From contig NC_065875.1 in NCBI RefSeq assembly GCF_933775445.1, positions 19,653,555-19,717,554 on the forward strand: DNA of 64,000 nucleotides. The letters are read 5' to 3'. The notes under the pieces were generated by a model, which saw only the letters and a list, made by a program, of their open reading frames with translations, made no database searches and was not told where the DNA came from. Shown piece after piece: positions 20,496-33,196 of this stretch (its first letter is position 1; every line of letters starts with the position of its first letter). A program made the position numbers and the translations under genes. The stretch comes from Argentina anserina. Taxonomy: Eukaryota > Streptophyta > Magnoliopsida > Rosales > Rosaceae.

Positions 20496-22990
20496 TCAAT
20501 CAAGCACAACCAGCTTCTGATACTCGGGTCCAGCAATGGCCAAATCCATGAACACATCCAGCTGCACCCAGGGCCGTCTCAAAGTATTAGGAGACCCTGT
20601 GCGAGATTGAAACTACGGCCCTAATTTTTCGGAATGTCTTACATAATATATGCTTAAATATATTATTAAAAAAATTAGTTGCAAATATCTTTTTTTATAC
20701 GAGTTGTAAACATCATTGCAAATTTCAGTTACATACAAGCAAAATGCATAAAACTTTTTTTGTTATTTCAACTTTATTTGAGCCTGATCATATATTTTTA
20801 GAGTTTAATGGTTTTTTATTTTTAATAAAATATCAATTCAACATAGACAAAAAAATATGAAAAAAAAATCAAGAATAAGTAATATATCTACCAAACGAAT
20901 CAAGAAAAAAAAGGATAAAGGAAATTAAAAAAATTAAGAATATGCATAATTGGATAAGTTCACAAAGGTAACTTACAAACTAAAGAATGAGAAATGAAAT
21001 AGGGCCTAGAAAGATAAAAGAAATAATAAATTATATTTAAAGTAACATTGCAATAATGATAGTCGAACTCATGTACTAGTGAAAATTGGAGATTTAGTTA
21101 ATGTAACCAAGTATGCCAACTGAACCATTCAAGGTTTTGTTCAAAAGAAATCCTTTAAGTGTAGATATATGGGTGAGGCCCTGTGCCTGTGCACCTCTTG
21201 CACATGCTTAGAGCCGGCCCTGGCTGCACCTCCCCTTCATTATCCATAAAAAGCTTGAGCAAATTCTTCGAGAATCCACTCAGCAGAGCAGTCCCTTTCT
21301 GATTCCCAGGCACAGGAATAGACCTGGACTGCCTCAAATTCCAAAACACCAGCTGCCCCGGCCTGCTCAAACTTCTTCTCAATTATCTCATAATCAGTCT
21401 CCCAGTCATTCGCCGACGACTGATCAAACTCCATGTCACTGAACACAAACACCCTCTTTATCATATGCTCCGGCTTCAAAACAAAACCCCTTCACCGCCA
21501 CCTTGAGTAGCAAATCAAACACCTTCTGAAAATCAGTGTTCATCCCCCAATCCATCCTCCTTATAAAATCCGTCCTCTCATTCAAACTCCCCCCACCAAA
21601 TGCAGCTCAGGACTCTCACTGAAACTCACCACCAGCCCTTTCCACGGAACCTCACTCAACTCCGAAACCAACAGCCCCATCACCACCGCAGACTCCATTG
21701 GCGTCCCACTCACATCACACAGCCACACACTTCTTCATCTTCCCCAACTTCGCCATATCCTCCACCATTCTCCTCCACTGAAGCTCCGCGACCTGCCATT
21801 GTCACCCTCGCCGTCGTTCAAAGACTCCACAATCTCATGAGGAAGCAAAGCTCCGGCGGCGATCTTCGCCCTCTGGGCCTTCACATCCTCCACGTACTTA
21901 CTGAACCTCTCCTCGTCGTGCTTCTTGAACTTGTCCTTGTACAGCTTCACCGCCACCGAGGCCACTCTGTTGTACGGTTCGCCCCCATGTAAATCTCCGG
22001 CAGCTCCAACGCCTTCCGCAGCGGCACCAGCACCTCATTCCTCAGCCGGCCCCTCACTCTGTAGGCATAGTGCTCCTCCTCGATTCCTTCGTACTCCTTG
22101 TTCAATTCGCGCGGGAAAATCTTCTTGGCGATGCTTTCACAGATCAGAGTGGCGCGATCGAACGAGGAATTGGTGGAGGGGCACCATTTCGCGGCTAGGG
22201 TGATCTTGTTGAGTTGGCCGGAGTTGAGATTCTCAGTGTCGGATTTCATGCACTCGGCGAAGAGATCCGAGACCCGGTCGTGGAGGAACCGGAAGTCCGG
22301 GTCACGGTTGTACCTGGCGAGCTTCTTCTCCTTCCTCAGCTTACTCGGCTTGGCCTTTTCCGCCGTCTGCCACTCCTTGGCTCTCTTCTCCCTCTCCTCT
22401 CTCGGCACCTCGCTCTTGATTCTCTTCTTCTTCTCGTGACCCGACCCGGTGTCGTCTTCGGATCCGGATTCTTGACCCGATGACCTGCTCCTTTTCTTCC
22501 TTCATGCGGCGAGCTTTTTCTCCCGCCACTCCTGATTCTGCTTCTTCCTGAAGTCATCGCCTTGGAGGAGGCGGAACATAATCTCTGGGATGTCTTTTAA
22601 GTAGCCGAAGTCGACGAGGTTGCAGGCGAGGGTCTTGGGGTGGTGGCTATGGAGCCAGAAGGCGGCGGTGTGGAAGCCTTCCTTGTCGGACTTACCGGTG
22701 CCGCGGAGGTTGCAGATGAGCTTGAGCGTGGTGAGGGCGTCGCGGTCCCAAGCCTTGGGGAGCTGATCGGTGAGGTAGTCGGAGGGAGTGTTGGGGACGA
22801 CGTAGAAGAAGAGGTCGAGGCAGGGGTTGCCGGTGGAGAGAGACGTGGCCGAGTTGTTCTCCGTTTGGCCGGGGAGGTTGTTGTGCTTGTTGGTGGTTCC
22901 GAGTGAGTTGAAATTCTCGAGTGAGCTCTGACAATGTGATTTGTGTGCAACGGAAATGAGGAGGTGGCCGAATATGGAGGAGAGCGAGGT
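20496..22990 (-). pseudogene. DUF2828-family gene, disabled by indels, a stop and a hAT-like insertion
   Basis: Minus-strand coding sequence of the plant DUF2828 family (function unknown; the C-terminal half resembles a vWA fold). The N-terminal part reads SLSTGNPCLDLFFYVVPNTP near 22830, the middle LNKITLAAKWCPSTNSSFDR near 22180, and the C-terminal part CDVSGTPME near 21700, RVFVFSDMEFDQ near 21440, LVFWNLRQSRSIPVPGNQKG near 21320 and GPEYQKLVVLD just before the stop at 20496. Lesions: no ATG in frame at the start, an in-frame TGA at 22502-22504, a one-base loss in the C run at 21982-21986, frame changes near 21715, 21590, 21485 and 21362, and a 654-bp hAT-like insertion in the last 100 codons. 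The local GC content is high, as in intact plant members. It is a recent but clear pseudogene. Confidence 0.85.
20569..21222. mobile_element. Non-autonomous hAT-like element in the DUF2828 pseudogene
   Basis: Starts CAGGGCCGTCTCAAAG and ends ...CTTAGAGCCGGCCCTG, imperfect inverted termini, flanked by a perfect 8-bp duplication GCTGCACC (20561-20568 and 21223-21230). 8-bp duplications and CAGGG termini are hallmarks of hAT elements. The AT-rich interior has no transposase frame. Confidence 0.93.
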
Positions 22991-23354
22991 GGCGGATTTA
23001 TAGGGAGGCCGTTGGTGTCTTTACTTGTTTGCCGGCTTCAAATCCTCTATTCCCAACTTTCCTATTCCCTCCCCATCTTGTACGCAGCGAGCAAATTGGA
23101 ATATGATACGGGTCGGGCTTCGATCTCGATCTTCAAGTAATCTTGGCCACGTGCAGTTTTGCTGCTTGGGTGTGAATAGGAAATTTGGGAATAGAGGAAG
23201 GTCTCTTGAGATGCCACAAAGGTCGATCAAATGGAGCCACTAAGGACTAAACTAACTCTCGATGAACCATTCAATCAAGACTATTCATGAACCATTTTAC
23301 AAACCACTCTTCTTTTTCAAAGAACTTCTATTCTCGCTAAAACCATGAGAAATT

Positions 23355-23488
23355 CTATGGTGCAGCGATGCATGTGTGCAGCGCTTCTAATCCACCATTC
23401 ATATATCTCACGGACCCCACGTGTATTTTAAGACATCATCTATTCACCGTTGAATTTAGTATGTATGGTATGCAGCGCTGCACCATAG
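23355..23488. mobile_element. Small MITE, 134 bp
   Basis: CTATGGTGCAGCGATGCAT at the left is mirrored by ATGCAGCGCTGCACCATAG at the right; the interior is unrelated. A similar GCAGCGCTTC string opens the window at position 1. No clear target duplication could be assigned. Confidence 0.6.
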
Positions 23489-24519
23489 ACGAATCCCTAA
23501 AATCATTACCTTTCTTCTCCCACTGTACCACTGTATATAAGAGTCTTATCTCTTCACATCACAAGAGATCGATCCCATCAAGTCACTTAACAACCTTTCT
23601 AAATAAACTTGATTTAAAAAGGATCCATGCCTTACATGGGATCTTCAATTCATACATCTGAAAATGTCACTTAAATCTCTATTATATATATATATAATTT
23701 TAATTTAGTGAATAAATATAAAATTACAAAAAAATATATAACAATACAAATACAAGAAAGTAAATAATTATTTACTTATATATTATAAAATACAAATGTA
23801 GATAATTATCCTTTATATTTATTACTAGACAATCCAAAATGAGATATCAAATTGAATTAAATGATTTAATTGATTACCTTCTTTTTTGATAAATATTATT
23901 AGTGAAAAATTTAATTTAGTTGATAAACATCAAATTGAATGTGGACGATTTAACGTATGAACTATATAACTATATAGAATTTCTCATAAACTTCGATTAG
24001 AATATTTCATATATGTTGATGAACAAAACTCATTAATTAGAGGTTAAAATATTTTCATATATGTTGATGTTACCATTAATGAATGAAAAATATACTTTAC
24101 CAATAATGAAAAATATACATTATTGAATTAATTCGAGAAGATAGTTTGTGTGATTATTATGCATTTTTCGAGTTGTATATAATAAATGAATTTGAAATAG
24201 AGTCGAAAAAAATAGATAGTAATATGATTTGATATATCAAATTAGATAATGGGCAATTTAGGAAAACTTTGGAGATCTAAATAGTATTTTAGGTATCTAT
24301 AAAAGCAAAATGGAGATCTACTGAGTAAGAAGATATAAATACCGTTTTTAGAAGTATGAATAGAAACTCTCATCCCTATATTTGAAAGAAAAATCAAATA
24401 TATAAGGAATAAAATAACTCGGCAAAATCTTTTTGGCTTATTCAAAAACTCCATTCCCATATCAAATACTACCCAAAACTAACCAATCTTTATCTCATAA
24501 GAAAGATAAAAGATCTCAT
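23489..24519. other. AT-rich intergenic sequence, nothing recognised
   Basis: Strongly AT-rich, with a short TA microsatellite near 23682-23696 and duplicated TTTCATATATGTTGATG motifs near 24006 and 24054. No gene or element boundary is supported. Confidence 0.4.
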
Positions 24520-24735
24520 TATTTGAGGAGGAACAAAACCAGAATAATAACAACATAAAAGAATATAACGTAACCCTTTATTAATTGATAATGAGGCCTA
24601 TATATAAGCATTACATAACCACAATCCCGTAGGATTTGGAGTCCTAATCTATTATAAAGATGCGAATTTATCTCTAACATGAAACTTATAAGGCTAAGAC
24701 ACACACAATGTTAAAATAGTAATTCTCCTGGAACA
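24520..24735 (-). repeat. 3' LTR of the decayed Copia element
   Basis: 216-bp LTR; a third copy of the same family, as a solo LTR, lies at 60336-60551. Confidence 0.85.
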
Positions 24736-27149
24736 CTTCTATTTGTGTTGCATGCCTAGGTTGCATGGTGCACACATCGTTGCCTCGGTAAAAACCTTGT
24801 TAAGCAAAATAAAAACCTCTTAAGTGAAAAATAAAAACTTGATCGAAGGAAAAAAGAGCACAACACACCGTCTACATTTGATAGTATCATGTGAGGTAGA
24901 CTCTCTTTGAAGTCTACGAAACAACTCCATTTGATTAGTGCCATAATCATGGAATACAAAGAACAACGTATACAACATTCATTATATGCTTCTCAAAAGT
25001 AGTTTTTGGCTAATGATTAATCATTAATCTAGCAATACATCCTTAGATCATACATGCTATACATAGCCAAACTTAGATCTTAGGAAACAAGATTGCATAA
25101 CATCTCAAAACAAGAGTTTGCAATGAAAATCATATTATCGAGTAGAATGACCTTCACTCACTTAAATGGCCATAACTTCTTCGTTATAATAAGTATCAGT
25201 GAACCGTAAAATGTTATGGAAAATAGACACCCGTGGCTTTCTAGTGACATAAAGTTCACAACATAATTCGATCGGACCAGTTAACAGTGTTATGTTGAAG
25301 TTGACTGACTTGCAAATATCCGGACAGAACTGTCCTACTTTGCTAAAATGGTCATAACTCACTCAATACGATAGCTATGAACAAATGGTTGATGTCCCTG
25401 GGAAGTAGACACATAGACCTTTCCAATGGTATTAAATTTACCATATTTAATTGAGTGAGCTGTTCTGTAGGTCTCATTGAAGCTGACCTACGAAACTGGA
25501 CAGATTCTGATTTGTTACATTCAATGTGTCTTTCACAAAGGAATGAGGGAATTGACTAATGAATGACTGATTTTGGTCCGAGACAGAATCATACGTATCC
25601 TCTATGCTACCAGTGTCAATAGAAACACTAACGAGTACGCTAGTGTGTATGAGCTACCGGCGGCGTTGGTGTGGGAGGAATGTATTGATTCGCTAAATGT
25701 AGAACTAGACCCATGTTAATGGAACAATGCAAGTCCAATGACGATGCATATGCGCATAGTTAATCACATCATAATGAAAGCAATAGTGTCCCAACAACAC
25801 TAACATATATGAATCCATAGCTCATTGAATCTCTTCATCATCTTTACTTAGACGGAATAGAGAGTCCAAAATGGGCTTTCATATGAACACGTATGGGTAT
25901 AAGTTCTTGCAACCGATTGTACTACGTTCTCTCAAACGTTGCAATCTGATTACATAAGCTCTTCGTGGTCTGGAGACATTTAATCAAGCAACTAAGGTCC
26001 TTCAAGCACTTCCATATCTGTGTCAATATCCCTTTACATATATTTTATGACCACTATCAATGTTGCAAATCAGTTTCCATGGACACTACTACTAATCAAG
26101 TAGAGGAAAACAATTATGACCATAATGACAAAATATAACTCATCGTAGTCAATATTAGGATATTGAGACAATCTTTGCGCCATAAGTCCAGTAAATATCG
26201 CATGACTTCATCTTTCTCATTACACTTACGAACAATGACTAACATAACAAGTCTAGTTCAACATGTATTGATTATTTCCACTTCGGTCAAATTGCTCAAC
26301 GTTGATATTTTACAACGGAATAAGGGCATAAGCGAATACATCATCAATAATGGGTGATCAATCCATTAACATACGCGCGCGCTTATATGATCAATTAAGA
26401 GATTTCTTTTGTTCTCGAACATCAAAAAAATGAGTCTGTAGCGTCCCACAGAAACTTAGTTGGTAGACATGTTTAGAGAATATCTCTTGATGATGGGCGA
26501 AATACTTGTGCCTACGCACCTCGCTTCTTTCTGGTTTTGATTCCAAAGAATTTGATGGTCTCTCCCTCATCTAGGTAGGAGCTAAGAACGAAGCTATAAT
26601 CCTTACTAGTCCATCTTTGCGTTTGCCGCCCTTGTTTTGTGGTGCAATACCACAGGCGCCGACAACACCACAACGTACAATGGTGCCATAATCGGCTTCC
26701 TTTCCATTGTCAAGGATGGTGTCAACGGTGCTAGGACCGGGTCATATGAAATTCTCTCATATTTCAGAAGTTCCAACTTTACCGGAACATCACATCATTT
26801 ATGTGTGATCTCGTCACTTTCGCAATATCGGTAAAGTCATTGAGCATTGAATCTATGACTTTCTGGAGGTCGATAATGCATTGCACTTATAGCTTACTCA
26901 GAGCAGTGCGAGATCCTAATGAGACATAGTGCCACACCACGTCAATTTGTAGCGTTAAAAGTGGAATGAGAGCATTTCATATCTCCCCCTAACGACAAAA
27001 TGTATGTCTTATCAAAGTGACCCTATACTAAAATCGCAGGATAGAGATACACGGTTGTAGATTAGAAATAGCGGACAAGGGTTGGTGATTCATAAATCAT
27101 AACCAACCAAATTACTTAATCGTTTCATGTAGACCCATTGAGATTACTA

Positions 27150-27960
27150 CAAGAGAGACATATAAACAACTTAACCAAATAGGTGTTAGTGAAAAGAACA
27201 TTGGGATCGTATCCAGTAATCATCTAGTATGGACCAAACACTTGGCAAGTTATGGGTCTGAAACGAATAAGTGTCGCTGCATGCAACATCATTACATATC
27301 CTCATGCAAAGACCGGCATGTTAGTACCCATAACCAATTCCAAGCCTCTGCTAGATCGTGCAGTAAACGAACATGAGGAATAATATGTTCAACGACGATG
27401 CAAGTAGATATGCAAAACAAAATCATCAAAAGTCATGGAGGTGAACCCTCCAACGGTATCCAATCAAATAGATTTGAGAGGATGTGAAGGGTGGTGAGCC
27501 CTTAGTATGATGATCATAACTAAAAACTTAGCAAATGCAGCGGTCCTTAGGGAAAGCAAAGCGATGTGTGACCAACGCGTCGATGCTCTTAATTTATACC
27601 ATAAAAATACCGAATAATGTTTGCATTCAGTTGGATAAGGTCCACTAATGTCACCTTAAATACTTTATAAGAATGGAATGTTCTCGGTTTGAGTCTTATC
27701 AAATAAAGGACTTCCTTGAAATATAGCAATAGAACAAGTCTTTGCAAAATGAGCGATGGGCATTAGAGATTGCCATGGAGGCATTAGAAAACACGAGAGA
27801 CATCACAAACTCCTGTGAAGGAGGGGATGTCGCCACCGACGGCCTGAATGCCATGGAGCCGCCGAGAGGGGCAGGCTCGGCCTCACCGTGCATGGCACAC
27901 AACCTCACCATGTGGAGCACGGGTGAGTGGTCCTCTAACCGCTTCGTGAACATGAAAAAT
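27150..27960 (-). pseudogene. Copia integrase remnant
   Basis: Minus-strand pieces match the order of the integrase in the 43999-50759 element: AMSNAHRSF-like zinc-binding end near 27760, then a strongly mutated catalytic core toward 27240. The 27780-27920 stretch is GC-rich and differs from its AT-rich neighbours, as does the corresponding stretch at 47470-47620 in the other element. Many stops; no product expected. Confidence 0.5.
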
Positions 27961-28599
27961 AGATGATCATGTGAATTTTAAAGAACTCTAATCATCATAT
28001 CTCGTTCAAAATGACTAAAAATGATCATGTCAAAACCGAGAAGACAGCAAAACCCATGATTCAAAGAATCTTGAGTTACATAAAGCAACTGCTGCAGGCA
28101 AGCAAAACTATGTCTGCATGCTAACAAAGCTACTGTTAACGAAATTTGACAGATTTATTTCTCTCCATTTTAAACACAAATATCAAGATGAAAATTTATC
28201 ATTGGCATGTATAGCATTTTAAAACTTAGTAAGGCATGAAGATATAAAACACAATCTCTGTACGAGATACGTAAAACAACTATCTGCGCTGTAGGACAGT
28301 GCATGTGGTTACAAAATTAGCAAGACACTCGTTTTCATGGCGGGACATTCTCAAAATAAAATTAAGAGAATCAACGACGCGGTGAACTTCTCTAGACAAT
28401 ACATCGTAGAATATTGTAAGAGGGGGGATTGAAACAAAGTGCAATCCCATCGAGTGTATCACATGACAATAGAACTACATTCTTCAACATAAGAGTTCGA
28501 ATAAACATGGTATTGGAGCACTTGAATACCAAACAATTAGGATGGTAAAAACCATCCAATTGGTGCGGGTGGTCAACAATAATAATAAAATTGTTTGAG

Positions 28600-28930
28600 T
28601 TATGAAACGATTTGGAGAAAACTAAAAAATTAACCGGAAAACCATGTCAAAAGAACTCAAAACCAGGTGAAATTTGGACTGGAAAAACGTGGCAACAAAA
28701 ACTGCGGGAAATATGCCGAAAAATGACGAAACAATCGTCGGAAACCGGCAGCGCCGATTGCCAGAAAACCAACCGGCGGCAGCCGAGCTGGCCGGTATAG
28801 AGGCCGGAGCTGCAGGTTCGACAGCAGACACTGGCAAGAACCGGATAGTGGCGCTAGAAACGCCGAAAAGTGGCCAGAAGGCGACCAAAATGCCGGAAAA
28901 TGTTCCGGAAACACCGGAACAGTAATCGAG
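28600..28930. other. GC-rich block inside the decayed Copia element
   Basis: About 330 bp with frequent CCGGAA/TTCCGG-type motifs and open frames on both strands, none with a recognisable domain. It sits where the gag or leader region would be. Base composition differs from surrounding AT-rich DNA, so it may be inserted or captured sequence. Confidence 0.35.
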
Positions 28931-30020
28931 TACGGCCAAGAGGCCTAAACGACGTCAAGTTTTGACGTTCCAAGGTTCGTTTTCCACATTTTATGATCCA
29001 AATTCACAATATAGTGTTATTAGGGTCACATGTAACCAAAAAACGGCCAATTTAAAAACCACGTGAGTCGCAAATGTCGACCATTTGTGCTAAGGTAAGG
29101 CAAATAAAATTCTCACGAGATCATCTTGTAAACAAGAAATTCGAGAAATGTTATTGAATTGCCAATCTTTAATACAACACAAACAAACTTCAAATTCCAA
29201 TATACGACTTAACCTAAAGTCGAGCAAGAAATATGGCTATGCCAACGTCATACTTGAAAAATGTTAAGCAGAAAACATAGTCAAAATAGATTGACTAATC
29301 AAATATTCATAAAAAGCAAATATTGCGTATGAGATGGGGCGGAGCCTTAGCCTGAGGCTCAAAAAAATTGCTTACTTGAGAATGGAAGAATGTTCCGTTT
29401 TCATCTTCAAATGTCTCTAAATATAAATAGATACAGGTGCCAAAAATGACATGTGTTTTTTGGATGTGGAGCATGCAACAAGGTCAACTTTGATAATACA
29501 ACATCATAGACGGTTATTGAATCACTTTAAGTGTGTCCCATAGAATTTGCTATTTTTATGATCTTTTGTCATCAAATAGTGCTATTTCAGAGTAATGGAT
29601 TTCAACTCAAATTAATGAGTACATAGCCCTTGGAATTATCGTTTATAGACATGAGTTTAAGAAAACTCAAACATTCATATAACAGTCGCGATATCGTCGC
29701 ATCCACAAGAAACGAAGGTTGTATTGGTTTTGAATAAATGAAATAATTCAAGTATATAACCGGAATTAGAAGGGTTGTGATGTATATGGTCACAAAATAA
29801 TCGATGCATATCGACGATTCTCATGATCGCACCCAAACAACGATGTACTCAGACAACCACATGAAATCAATTTCTTCCCTTTAAATAATAACTTGACTCC
29901 CCCAAGACCGTCACACGAAAAACATTGACCAAGAGGGGAATCATATCCCTTTTTGGTCTCATTGGCGTTTTAAGAAAGGCCGGAAAAGAGACATGAAGAA
30001 GGCTAATAGCGCCTAATAAT

Positions 30021-30044
30021 TTATATATATATATATATATATAT
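30021..30044. repeat. TA microsatellite
   Basis: An uninterrupted run of about 12 TA units inside the decayed Copia element. Confidence 0.9.
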
Positions 30045-31189
30045 GTTCAAAAGCAGCAACCTTAAGAAAAACTTACTTGTTGGTCTGCCAAACAGACCAC
30101 ATATAATTAAATTACTCTGCAAATCGATCGTCATATAGGAAGCTGCTTGATAAATTCCTTTTCGATCGTCGTATGGATGACATAGAAATCTCTTGGGGAT
30201 ACGCTCGAAACAATGTGCAGATTGCAAAAACAACGTCCATCTCTAACGTATGTGTCATCACTATAATACGACAAGTGATCATTTTTCCTATACGAGCACG
30301 TGAAACTTAGTTAGTAACTAAAACATGCAAAGAAAACGATTAAATCATGAAATAGAAAAAAAAGAAAGGAAAGAGAAGAGTTTAAAAGCCAAATAGGGTC
30401 TGAGGCCCAAAACGGGTTGTTGTGCTAGCAGAAGGCCAAGACCCGGGCTCAGGTCGGGTCATGCAAGCTAGGTCGAGGTCCGAGCTGCAGAACTAGGCAA
30501 TTGTGACGGCAGGAAACTAAGTCGGAGTTGACGAACTGGGCAAGAGCGGTGGTGCGGTGCTGCGGCGACATAGAGGGCGAGCATGGCTCAATCGATCAGT
30601 CACTGGGTTGGGTCTTGGATCTACAAAACGGGGTCGCTCGTGAGGCGCTGCGTTAGTAGCGTGGAGCCACGCGGGAGGATCATCGAATGAGAGTGACGGC
30701 GTCAAAGACTGGAGTCGCCGGATTACTCTTGATGCCACAAGCCCGCTGGGTTCTTGCCACAACTTGAACAACGAGACGTTTCGTTGATTAAGCGCTACTG
30801 TTGGAGCCACGGTTCAGAGTCGAGCATGGTCTCGACGATGGGTTATGCCGCTGTCTAGGAATTTGTGCATGCAACAGCGACGTAGGAGGAACAAGAGACG
30901 CCGGAGGAGTAGAGCTGGGCAGCGGTGCCATAGAGACAAGACTCGACGAACGCCGACGGCAGATATGAGAAGATGATAGAATGGGTGCTCAGAGAAAAGT
31001 TTGGGGTGCCCTGAGCAAATCGATTTGGATTTCTTTTTTCTTCCATGTCTTTCGACGACAATTTCTTCGGAAATTCTCAACTTTTCCGGCTATAGCAAAA
31101 GGAAGAAAGGCTACCGGAGTATAAGATTTCATGGCTAGGGTTTAGATGTTTCTGGTGGTGGCCTCGTCGCTCATACATTTTAGAACAAA

Positions 31190-31202
31190 GTGCATGATAA
31201 CG
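31190..31202 (-). promoter_or_regulatory. Primer-binding-site-like sequence
   Basis: Minus-strand CGTTATCATGCAC directly follows the LTR end at 31203; the other Copia element has CGTTATCAAACACG in the equivalent place (50569-50582), so the CGTTATCA core is shared. Confidence 0.55.
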
Positions 31203-31417
31203 TGTTTGAGGAGGAACGAAATGAGAATAATAACAACATAAAAGAATATAATGTAACCCTTTATTAATAGATAATGAGGCATATATAGGCATTACATAAC
31301 CACAATCCCGTAAGATTCGGAGTCCTAATCTATTATACAGATGCGAATCTATCTCTAACAAGAAACCTAATAAGGCTAAGACATACACAAAGATATAATA
31401 GTAATTCTCTCGGAACA
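31203..31417 (-). repeat. 5' LTR of the decayed Copia element
   Basis: Pairs with 24520-24735; differences are scattered substitutions such as AACGAAATGAGAATAATAAC versus AACAAAACCAGAATAATAAC. Confidence 0.85.
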
Positions 31418-31758
31418 CACATTGATATATCAGTAACATAACTCCATATATATAGATGAACAACTAACGAAAAGAAAGTTTAGCACTTAAATGGCAAGAG
31501 AGACCTCTGAATCAAAAGCTTTCCTAGTCGACTAGGAGACGTCTTCTTCTTTACTTTCTCGGCCGAGCCTTATTTTGACAATAATTTCTTCAATCTTCTT
31601 TGAACTCTATCAACTCATGGATGCCAATACATCTTCATTATTCAAAGGATATAAAGTAAATCTTGATTATTGGTTGTCAGAGTTGTCACTTAGATTTGGT
31701 ATTTGTAAAGTGATTTAAAGGATAAATGGTTTGGACATAGCAATTGAGTGCCTCCTTA

Positions 31759-32349
31759 GGCCATCTCCAGCTGTGGGGGGCTAAAATAACCCCTGAGCTA
31801 AATTCTAGCCCCTGAAAAATACTATTTGCACGCATAGTAAGGGCAATTATAAAGATCATCTCCAACTCTTAGGGCTACTTATATTTAATTATATGTTATT
31901 TTCATTATGCTTTTCAAACACAGTATTATGTAATGAGATAGAGGGAAGATGAGATATGAAAAGAGGTGATAGAGTAATTTATATAAAGAAGTATGAGCAT
32001 TTTTTTGAACAAATTAATAAAATCATTGCTTGAAATAAATAAATAAATTCTCTTACTAAAATAAATAAATAAATAAAATCTCAACAAATATATAATTGAC
32101 TTAAAAAAATTAACATTCAGCTGATTTTCAATCTCAGCCATTGAAGAGTAGATCAGAAATTTTGGGCTACCAATGTAGTCTCAATGAGCTAATGCCAAAG
32201 TGTTATACTAAGAGCTACTTTTGGCCTAGCCCTTGGCCATTTTACCCCCATTAAATGGATTTTTTGGTATAGCATAACCCTCTATTGGAGATGGGTTTCT
32301 TCATATTTTGGGGCTATATCAAGCCCTTGGCCCTCAGGTAGAGATGGCC
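31759..32349. mobile_element. Tourist-like (PIF/Harbinger) MITE, 591 bp
   Basis: Begins GGCCATCTCCAGCTG and ends ...AGGTAGAGATGGCC, so the ends are inverted (GGCCATCTC). Both sides carry TTA (31756-31758 and 32350-32352), the 3-bp duplication of PIF/Harbinger elements. Subterminal GGGCT/AGCCC blocks are also mirrored. The AT-rich interior has no gene. Confidence 0.8.
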
Positions 32350-32352
32350 TTA

Positions 32353-33196
32353 GGTAAGACTTTTAAACCTCCCCTTGAGAGAAACCTCTAATTTCTCCTT
32401 CACCCAGCTAATCCAACAACAACACTAGGAGTTTAGGACATACAGAGAAGAATTCGAAGGCAATCATGTCATACAACAACCTTAAATTGTTACATGTACC
32501 AATTTGGCTTTTCAATTTTAATACACATGCATTTTAGACTTAAGCAAGCAAACGCATTCTTGATCAAATTTAAACAGATATATGGTTCTTATAGATCGAC
32601 TAAGAACATAGATGAGCTCGCACGGGGATAAGAAATGGCATACCATCCCATATATATCATGATATCCAATCATTAGTACAACCAAATGCCAAAACTACAT
32701 ATCCCTTAAAAAAAGCATATATAAAACCATATCAATATAAGACGCATATCATATTAGGGCTTGTGAACGAGACATGCAGGGTATTTTCACAAGTATGCTC
32801 ATCTAAAGCGGTCATTACGGGCTTTTACATGACAGGCCTTGTGAGATTGTATTAGAAAAAAATATAATACTTTTATTTAACGGTTTGGAACCCAACCAAG
32901 TTTGGAGACTGATCCCTACGCCAGATTCAATCTATTAAAATAAAATGTCAATTAATACAAAACATAGGGAATGAGGAACAAATCTAAGTCAAATAGAGAA
33001 ACTGAGAAAAAGTGAGAGATTGTTGTGTCGTATGAGAGAAAAAAGAGTTGGGCTAATGCATAGGGCTATGGACTTGAATTTTAAAAGAGAAAATAGTTGG
33101 ATTTGGGTTTTCTCAAAGCCTAAAACCAAATTCATGTCTTTAAATCAATAAAATAATTCTTGGAAAACATACAAAAAAAGTCACAAATAAATTTTA
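32353..33196. other. Intergenic, no gene recognised
   Basis: AT-rich single-copy-looking sequence with no supported gene or terminal repeats. Confidence 0.4.

Larger units (their letters stand above)
24520..31417 (-). mobile_element. Decayed Copia LTR retrotransposon, minus strand
   Basis: Two 215-216 bp LTRs (24520-24735 and 31203-31417) are about 90% alike by eye. On the minus strand the LTR begins TGTTCC and ends AACA, followed by CGTTATCATGCAC as primer site (31190-31202). The flanks CTCAT (24515-24519) and CACAT (31418-31422) look like a 5-bp duplication with one change. The region after the left LTR shares phrases with the Copia element at 43999-50759, for example TTGCCTCGGTAAAAAC near 24780 and 44223 and GGGTCTGAAACGAATAAG near 27250 and 46936. 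This places it in the same lineage with pol largely destroyed. Confidence 0.75.

Noticed and set aside
22597..22950. Open frames of 80-117 codons on both strands over the GC-rich DUF2828 region
   Set aside because: High GC leaves all frames open; the DUF2828 motifs (CLDLFFYVVP and others) identify the true one.
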